From Sebastes aleutianus (taxonomy: Eukaryota > Chordata > Actinopteri > Perciformes > Sebastidae): DNA of 64,000 nt. The notes under the pieces are model-generated. The model made no database searches and was not told the origin of the DNA. It was given only the letters and a program-made list of their open reading frames with translations. The DNA lies in the NCBI GenBank assembly GCA_916700875.1, contig CAKAKS010000031.1, positions 9,697,977 through 9,761,976 on the forward strand. Reading direction: 5' to 3'. The number at the start of each line of letters is the position of its first letter. The first letter of the stretch is position 1. Shown piece after piece: positions 57,301 through 64,000 of the stretch. Position numbers and translations under genes: made by a program.

Positions 57301-60300
57301 GATATTTCAGAATAAAAGCCTTCTTTTAACAAATGAAGGAATTCTGTCTTCAGAAAAAAAATGCTAGAGGCGTGTTAAATTAAAAATAAATATGAACTTT
57401 TTTTTTTATGTCTGTGACATATTCTACAGGTGTAGACATTGAAACTGTAGTAATGTAGCTGGTATGATGTCAATTTACTATCAAAAGATTATTCTCACTG
57501 TCTATTCTTGCTGTGAACCGCGTGCGGCATGCTGAAAAAATAGGCAAAACCTTGAATCTCGGGCTGTGTTGCTGCTCTAACCTGTTAACATGGGCGCCGA
57601 AATGAAATGCAACAGGTGCCGCGACGCACACACGCTGCTTACTTTCCCAGTGTGTCCCGGCCGTTAGCCTGTTTCCAAAGTGGGCTAGCTGTAAATCCGT
57701 GGAAGGCTCCACCATGCTGCGTTAGTGCATATAAATGATTGTATTTTCTACTGTGATTTGATTTCTCTAAGTAACACGTTTCAAAAAAAAAAAAAATACT
57801 GATTGTTTCTGTCAGTTAGGGGGCTTCTAAAAAGTAATGGCTCATAACTAATTGTATTATTGAGGTAATGACCCCTGTTGTCATAATTACTAAAGAGCAA
57901 TACCTGATAGAAACTTAATGTGTGCGTAAACCACAGGCTCCATCTAGGAAATTAGTGGTTTTGTAAGTATATTAATGGGTTGGAACAAAACTACTCCCTG
58001 GGGCTTTAAAACGCAGAGTTAATATTTGGTTATTAATTGCTCAACACACACATGCGCACATTCAGGGAAAGGGCTTTGTTTATCTTGATTATGTGTGTTA
58101 GAGGTTCAAAGTTCACTTTAAGCTTTACCTAATCAATACATGGTGTGAAACTGATCCGGCCGTGACTAGTGACTATAACTCAGCTCCTCCTGCATATGCT
58201 TCAGGGAGTGTTGTGCAAAGTTTTCTCATTTGCTGTAGAATAAAAGTGATACAAGTAACTGATCATCTTTAAATGAAAAAAAAAATCTCTCTCAGGCAAG
58301 ATCATAACAATAAAACATGCCATCTCCCCTCATTCTTAGCTGGGTAAAGTTTATGGTATCGAGTCCTACGTCCTGTCACCTGCGGAGACCAAGGACCTGT
58401 ATCCTCTGATGAATGTTGATGATCTGTATGGAACCCTGTATGTACCAAAAGATGGCACCATGGACCCAGCAGGCACCTGCACCACCCTGACCAGAGCTGC
58501 CTCCGCCCGGGGAGCCACGGTAATGTGCGCTTTTCTTGTTGGGCCAGCAGTATACACAATGTTTAGTTCTATTCATGGATATGCAGCTGTGTGGCTGGCT
58601 GTTGCTTGAACGCTCTAGTTTTTAATACCCTTTTTAATCACTTGTAGTCTTTAACGCCCTTTTTAGACTTGATGGTTCTGGATATCTAGTTTTAACTTTT
58701 AACTGTGTGATGATTACCCCGTTTGGTGGCTAAGCAAGCTGACCAACTTAAACAACTACAATCATGGCTGTGTGTGGAAAATGATCTCTTGGCTTTAAAG
58801 GCCCGGACACACCAAGCCCACATCAAAGAACTAGCAGCGACGAAGGCTGACTGTTGCGTCGCCTCACGTCACTTGTGCCTTGACCAAAAAGTTGCACTCA
58901 AACACACCGTAAAGACTACAGCCGACGGCCAGTTAGCACGTACTGTATGTCCTGCACCTGGGTGAGATGTAATAACTCTTCATACCGGCAGGTAGTGGTA
59001 GTCTGTATTCATCATTCAAAAAGGGAAACTGGAAAACCGAGGCCTCCGGATATACAAGCCGTTGTTATGATACGTACATGAAATAAAGCGGCGTTTGCCG
59101 ACCATTTTCACACCACTCTTACTCATCAGCTTCATTTCAGACCGGCCATGTCGTTGTGAAAATATCCGTGTATTGGAATGATCCGATGAGATGAAGATGA
59201 AAAATGAAAAGAGCCTTCTGTGTGCAGCTTATTGACTTTACTCGTTTGCTTGTTTTCTTCACTTCGGTTTCTCTTCTCGTGCGCCGATCTGTTTTAGCTG
59301 AACAGCCAATTGGTGCGATATATCTCACCGACGAGCTCAGCAGCAAAAGCCTCCGACACAGGCAGACTAGTGCCAACAATGCGGGACACACCGCAAAATC
59401 TTGGGCAACAGACACTCATCGACAGCCTGAAATGCTGGTGTGTCAGGGCCTTAAAGGATGAAGTGTTGCCGATCGTTGGAGTTAAACTCAACTCACTGCA
59501 AAATCATTTAACCTAGTGCAAAATGTTTCTGCCGCCACACATTACTGCGGGGACATCCTTGATCTTATTTTTACTCTGAACTCCCTGCATATCTCTTGAC
59601 TTAGTTTCTGATACAGTTCTACAGGCAATGTTTTCTCAGAAACAAACTATACAATATGCCATCTTTAATGAGCACTCTGCAACTCGGTTCTCAGGTCTCC
59701 TCTCTGATATGTCCAAGACAATTCCTAAGTTTTCCAATGTTATGACTCCGTTAAGTGGTTTAATGAATTGTGCTCCCAAGCCAATTGATACCGTAGCCCG
59801 AGTAGTCATTCCGTCCCCTTGGATAGATGATTCCATTCGACGTCATAGAAGAGATTATAGAAAAGGCTGAGCATAGATGGAAGAAAATCAAACCTCCATG
59901 TTCACTACCTTCACATGAAGGAGCTATTAACCATACTCAATCAACTCATCATAGAATTATTCAGCCATAGAATGGAACATACCGTTCTGCTTTTCTACCT
60001 GCCTTTCCAGTTTAGTGAGCTGCCAGTACTGTTTATATAGCACCCTTATTGGAACAAGATAATCTAGTGTAGATAGCCATGTCGCAACCTACGGAGACAA
60101 CCTTGTGTACAGCTAAACATTAATTGCTGTTTCTTGAATGGCAGTAAATAAATGTGTAACACAACGGCATACTTTTTAAACTGATCTCTAGCCTATGTGA
60201 GACCTACGTATTTAGCTACAATTGAGGGATACAATGTAGGTTTTACATGTAATGTATATAAATTTAGAGGTAAGCCTTTTTAGTAATAAAATAATAACTT

Positions 60301-61859
60301 TAGGCTATATGGTGCCTTTAAATGGGGTCGTGTTTACCGTGTTCACGAGAAGAGTCCATATGAATGCCCCCTCTTGTGGTATTCACGACCTTGTAAGTGG
60401 AAAGTTTCTGAAAGCTCCGAGTTTACGAGTGGGACGTGTTTGAAATGCTGGAGGCCATGGAAGTTAATTTTTCGGTGCATAATAAGTGAATATATTGTAA
60501 TTTTAGTCATATATTGTTTTTCTTCGCAATTTTATAATAGGTCTGAGGAAAATTGATATTCCCAACGACCTCATCTTTTTTCTCTGTTATAATGCCTTTG
60601 CATTTCCTGCATTATGTTACCCACCTTATAGCTTGCTAAATTGTTAGCCTCTGTGGCTTCTAGACGCCGACAGTAACGTTAATATTGCCATTGCTTAGCA
60701 ACGGTGTTCTCAGGTCTTAGCCACTTAAACGCCAAGCACATCGTGTGCACGACTTCCCATGTTGTAATCACAAGCTTACAAGTTTTATTTGAAGGCACCA
60801 TTAGTCTGACCTTTTGGCCTCATGAAAGTAACTTTTTGGGTAGGTCACTATGGTAACTGAGACTGCGCGGCTGCTGGAAAGCAGGCTAAGCTCAGGCTAT
60901 CAGATCCAAAAATAAGAACATAATTACCAATAATTGTTCTTAAACAAAGATGTCACAATTCCTGGATTACCGCACTTGAAACCACTGAAACCATGCGATC
61001 ATTGTGTGGCAGAATGTGTGTATTATACTGTTTGTTTTGCTTTGTTTGCTGTTACATGTGAAGAACCTCCGCTGGCATGCACTTTCAGAGAAGTACTTTA
61101 TGTGTTTATAGCTTTTTATAGCATTTTACAGTAGTCTATAGTATAGTAATTTTTGAGGAATCGTGAAAATAAGAAGAGGATTATGAAGTACAGCAAAATT
61201 GTGATTGACTCAGTAGACTGAACCCCTACTGCTGTCAGACTTGTGAATAGAAAATCTTTTCACAGCCTCAGTGAGCAGATATTAAAAGGGCTACAATACT
61301 ATTAGGATGATTTACTGTACAACTCATCCCTACATTACACACAGCGACTCAGGGTGAAGCAGAGCATGTACGCTATCTTTAATGTATATCTTTAAATCAG
61401 GTGATCGAGAACTGCCCTGTGACTGGCATCCAAGTGCGGGCAGATGACTTCGGTGTGAAGAAGGTGAAGGCAGTGGAGACCCCTCATGGCACCATTGAGA
61501 CGCCCTGTGTGGTGAACTGTGCAGGTGAGGTTTTTAAAAACATTTTGGTTTCATTTGACATGTAAAATAAACATTTTGTGACACAATGTGAGGCATTCTT
61601 GATATCAGGATCATCTCCCTGAGATTCCAGAGGGTTGATACTTAATGCAAAAGAAGTAATTTGGTGCAATTTTATAGGTGTTTTTACCCAGTTTGCATTT
61701 ATCTCGATTTAAAGGTTGCATTTTTATAACATTTTTGTCTCTATGTGTTTACATGCAGGTGTGTGGGCCACCAAGCTGGGGGACATGGCTGGAGTCAAGG
61801 TGCCTCTTGTTGCGATGCATCATGCCTATGTGGTGACAGAGAGGATTGAAGGCATACAG
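54336..61859 (+). CDS. sardh: Sarcosine dehydrogenase, mitochondrial, 3'-partial (first six coding exons)
   Basis: Coding exons 54336-54520, 55727-55863, 56447-56625, 58340-58519, 61401-61524 and 61759-61859 join in phase to 302 codons, the first third of a protein of about 918 aa in human. The N-terminus (MAFLGSAVRRVVSAVRPP...) is Arg-rich without acids, a mitochondrial presequence. VVVIGGGSLGC (66-76) is the GxGxxG dinucleotide-binding loop, with E94 at the end of the next strand. His105 in GTTWHTAG aligns with the histidine that carries covalent FAD in mammalian SARDH and DMGDH. Further landmarks are TGWIQNGGLFIAS, DGTMDPAGTC and VAMHHAYVVTERI. SARDH oxidises sarcosine to glycine in the matrix, passing the one-carbon unit to tetrahydrofolate and electrons to ETF. 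Start context GGGGCCATGG is strong. The folate-binding C-terminal domain lies beyond the right edge. Confidence 0.96.
54895..55048. mobile_element. Fragment of a common fish repeat in sardh intron
   Basis: TTTGCTTTCTTGCCG, GATGAGAAGACCGATACCACTC and AGCCAGTTAGCTTAGCTTAG are landmarks of a widespread teleost repeat. Only part is present. Confidence 0.6.
55918..56242. mobile_element. GCGTTTCCAC-type MITE in sardh intron
   Basis: Left end TTATGGCGCGTTTCCACTAC and right end (reversed) TAAAGCCACGTTTCCACCAA are imperfect inverted repeats. The interior GGTACCAAAAAAAGTACC is a near-perfect palindrome. No ORF. Confidence 0.65.
57042..57662. mobile_element. Harbinger-like MITE with perfect 19-bp TIRs
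   Basis: GGCCGGGACACACTGGGAA at 57042-57060 is repeated exactly in inverted form at 57644-57662. TTA occurs one base outside each end, compatible with a 3-bp TWA target duplication. The interior relates to 40294-40730 in inverted orientation. 621 bp, no ORF. Confidence 0.85.
58800..59450. mobile_element. MITE with GGCCC.GACACACCA ends in sardh intron 4
   Basis: Left GGCCCGGACACACCAAGC and right (reversed) GGCCCTGACACACCAGC. TTAAA abuts both ends, compatible with a short target duplication. A truncated relative is at 43385-43612. The ORFs inside overlap on both strands without domains and are not genes. Confidence 0.8.
59475..60010 (+). mobile_element. Degenerate LINE remnant (ORF2 linker region) in sardh intron 4
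   Basis: GDILDLIFTLNSLHIS near 59550, and PIDTVARVVIPSPWIDDSIRR then AEHRWKK (59780-59890), follow the order of endonuclease C-terminus and linker before the reverse transcriptase in fish L2/Rex-type LINEs. Stops and frameshifts interrupt it. It directly follows the MITE at 58800-59450. Confidence 0.65.
60011..61400. other. Rest of sardh intron 4
   Basis: AT-rich unique-looking sequence with no recognised element, ending in the acceptor before 61401. Confidence 0.5.
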
Positions 61860-62039
61860 GTAAGACCTCCATGTGTCATATCTAAACAGCCTGACTGTGG
61901 TTCATGATATGTTGTGCTAAAAATACAAACAACCATTGGCACACTGTTCTGTAGGCCCTGATAGCACGCTGGCAAATGGCAGGTCTGATTTTGTTGTATT
62001 TTATTGCTTTTTGGCGCATTGTTGTCAATACAAGACACA

Positions 62040-63155
62040 AAACTCTGAGTTAATTAATCCTGAGATGAGGGAAACTCTGGATTTTTAGTTCCAGGAAGAA
62101 ACTTTGTGAACCTAACCTGCTCGCTGGCAGATTTTCTTTAACAAACCTTGAGTTTTTTCTGTCTCCTTCCTCTTACAGAGCCAGACACAGCGTTTTATTT
62201 CTTCATTCGTTCAGTCCGTATCAAGGCGTGCATCAAGTAAGGGATAATGTACAGCGAGCCAGTCATTGTTGACCCCGACGCCGCACTAAAGGGGTTTATT
62301 TCACAACAATGTCCCGCTACCTGTACATTATCCCGCTTATTACACGGCTACTTACTTATCAATCATTTTTTAAATCAATAATTTGACACAAAAGCAGGCC
62401 TCCAGAGTCCGAGATCAGAACTGTGCCCATAGCAACAGTCTGTTATACATAGCAACGGTCTGTTATAGAGAAATAACAGACCGTAGAATGTCGTGTTTGA
62501 CCAATCGGAATCAAGTATTCAACAAAGCGGTGTAATAAAGCACAAAAATTAGCCAAGGTTTACTGTATATCGGAATCAAAATCCTGGTAGGATATTAGTT
62601 TGTTACTCAGGACTGTATAAAATTACCACTTTTATGCACAGTCAGTCATTTCTTTGAACAGCTGTTTTTACCCTCACACTCAGTCAGATTAAAGCTGAAT
62701 GTAGGCTACAGCCTAATACACAGTCAGCTTCCACCACTTTATCATCTATTAAGGAAATGTAAGTCTAGATCTTGTAATGTAAGTCTAGACAATGATTTAA
62801 TGGACAACGCTGAATAAAACTTTATTGTATTATTGACACTTTTCCCTGCTCTATGATGAGAAATGTGCACAGTCCGCATATACATACATGCATTAATATC
62901 TCTAGGTCCACTAGATTAAAAGGGAGGCTCTGCCTTTTATTTACCTGTTGCCGTGGTGAATCGTAATATTGGAGCTCCACTGATGATGGCTTTTGTCATT
63001 TACTATGCACAAGCTTAACACTACAGTAAACATAATCAGATTTGATTGAACTAACTCTGATCAGCTGTTCTGGAACCAAAAACACTGTTTTCATCATGAG
63101 GGTTCATCAGCTCAGAGTTCGTTAAACCTGATTTCTGAACAGGGTCCAGAAGATT
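62040..63155. mobile_element. Composite region: MITE halves enclosing another repeat
   Basis: The left part (62040-62165) contains GAGATGAGGGAAACTCTG and GTTCCAG; the right part (63055-63155) contains GGAACCAAAAACAC and CAGCTCAGAGTTCGTTAAACC. They look like the two inverted ends of one fish element. Between them at about 62236-62540 is a different repeat with GGGATAATGTACAGCGAGCC and its inverse CTGTACATTATCCCGC. Boundaries approximate. Confidence 0.45.
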
Positions 63156-63233
63156 GACGAGGTTCCTGATTACAACAGCACTATTTATGTCATTTATTTA
63201 TTTGTTTTTGTGGCTCATACAGAGTGAAGAAAT

Positions 63234-63470
63234 AAGATACGATAAGCCTTTATTGATCCCCAGAGTGGAAATTCAGGTGTTACAGCAGCAGGAAAGACCG
63301 AATAAGTACAAATAAATAGAGAAGTAAAAATATAAATTAGAATACATAAATAAAAATAAAATAAAATAAAAGGAATATACAACTGGTGTAAGAGTAGAAA
63401 CTACACAAAACTTTACAAGAATGAACAAGAGCAAGTAATGACAAACTTAGCAAGTTAAAGTGACAAGTTA
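63234..63470 (-). mobile_element. Retroposon 3' end, same family as 36347-36690
   Basis: AAGATACGATAAGCCTTTATTGATCC then GTTACAGCAGCAGG matches the 36390-36450 layout. On the - strand it ends in a CTTATCGTATCTT tail. Confidence 0.55.
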
Positions 63471-64000
63471 CAAGATCAAGTGCCACGGTAAGATTAATAG
63501 CAAGTCTAGTATAAATGTAAACAATGTGCACCACTAATATGTACTGTTGTCTGTATTAATATAGCAAATAGACGTTCCCACAGAGACAGAAATCCCTTCA
63601 TCTGTGTGTATTAAGTCTGTATGACCAGCAGGGGGCACTGTGGCATTATAGATTTCCACCTTTAATGGTCTAGACTGCTCTTAGTGAGTGTTGGAATGAT
63701 GTGTGTGCTTTTTGAGGAAGGGAAATTGTTTAGTTTGCATCCTTTTAATGCTGATAATGTGAGTATTTGGGGGTATTGAGGAAGCCACTGCATGCAGATT
63801 TATAACATAATGTCTGACACGGCTTGTGTACATGAGCCACTGTATACCTCTGATTGCGGACCTTGTGTGTGTTAGTTCTAGTTAGTGTACTCATGCATGA
63901 CTGTGCTCATCCTCTAGAGGCCGGTGGTTTTAGGGGGGCTGTCAGAGCTTCTCTGTGTTATGTAGTTTAAGATCAGCTTAACCAGCATTACTGCTACATC

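Larger units (their letters stand above)
61860..64000. other. sardh intron 6, repeat-bearing, runs off the window
   Basis: No further sardh exon was recognised, so the next exon (expected to continue after ...ERIEGIQ) lies to the right. The elements within are listed separately. Confidence 0.6.

Noticed and set aside
58302..58576. Three short - strand ORFs over sardh exon 4
   Set aside because: Antisense shadows of a conserved exon.
59204..59516. Overlapping ORFs on both strands at 59.2-59.5 kb
   Set aside because: They lie inside or at the edge of the MITE 58800-59450 and have no domain or splice support.

Overview
The window is nuclear DNA from a ray-finned fish, most likely a percomorph teleost. 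Genes are split into short exons with canonical GT/AG junctions. The coding parts match vertebrate URM1, CERCAM and SARDH, and the rest is AT-rich DNA full of dinucleotide microsatellites, fold-back and MITE-type DNA elements and short LINE remnants, which is typical of fish genomes. No bacterial-type operon, CRISPR array or complete mobile-element gene is visible.

Layout, all protein genes on the + strand. (1) About 1-10.7 kb: urm1 (ubiquitin-related modifier 1), lacking only its first coding exon, which lies left of the window; its introns are microsatellite-rich. (2) About 10.7-32 kb: a gene desert holding one clear RNA gene, a mir-219 hairpin on the - strand at 15061-15158. Around it are a fold-back MITE, a tandem array with a period of about 330 bp, a family of about 265-bp repeats, two copies of a larger dispersed repeat, hAT-like elements and possible regulatory DNA. 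(3) 32.3-46.6 kb: a complete 12-exon cercam gene (591 codons plus stop) with an N-terminal signal peptide, a glycosyltransferase-25 domain and a C-terminal RDEL ER-retention signal, followed by a 3' UTR of about 2 kb. (4) About 46.6-54.3 kb: a repeat-dense spacer with a LINE 3' fragment and several copies of one fold-back element, plus a possible untranslated first exon of the next gene. (5) 54.3-64 kb: the first six coding exons (302 codons) of sardh, mitochondrial sarcosine dehydrogenase, which continues beyond the right edge.

The three proteins do not form a pathway. URM1 is a sulfur carrier for tRNA thiolation, CERCAM is an ER-lumen GT25 protein, and SARDH is a mitochondrial flavoenzyme of one-carbon metabolism. 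What links them is ancestral position: the order URM1 - miR-219 - CERCAM is also that of human 9q34.11, with miR-219-2 likewise antisense, and SARDH is also on human 9q34 but several Mb away. The most informative non-coding feature is the mir-219 locus. The most unusual structural feature is a TTAA-flanked fold-back repeat family present in at least six partial or full copies, with signs of local duplication, internal deletion and nesting.
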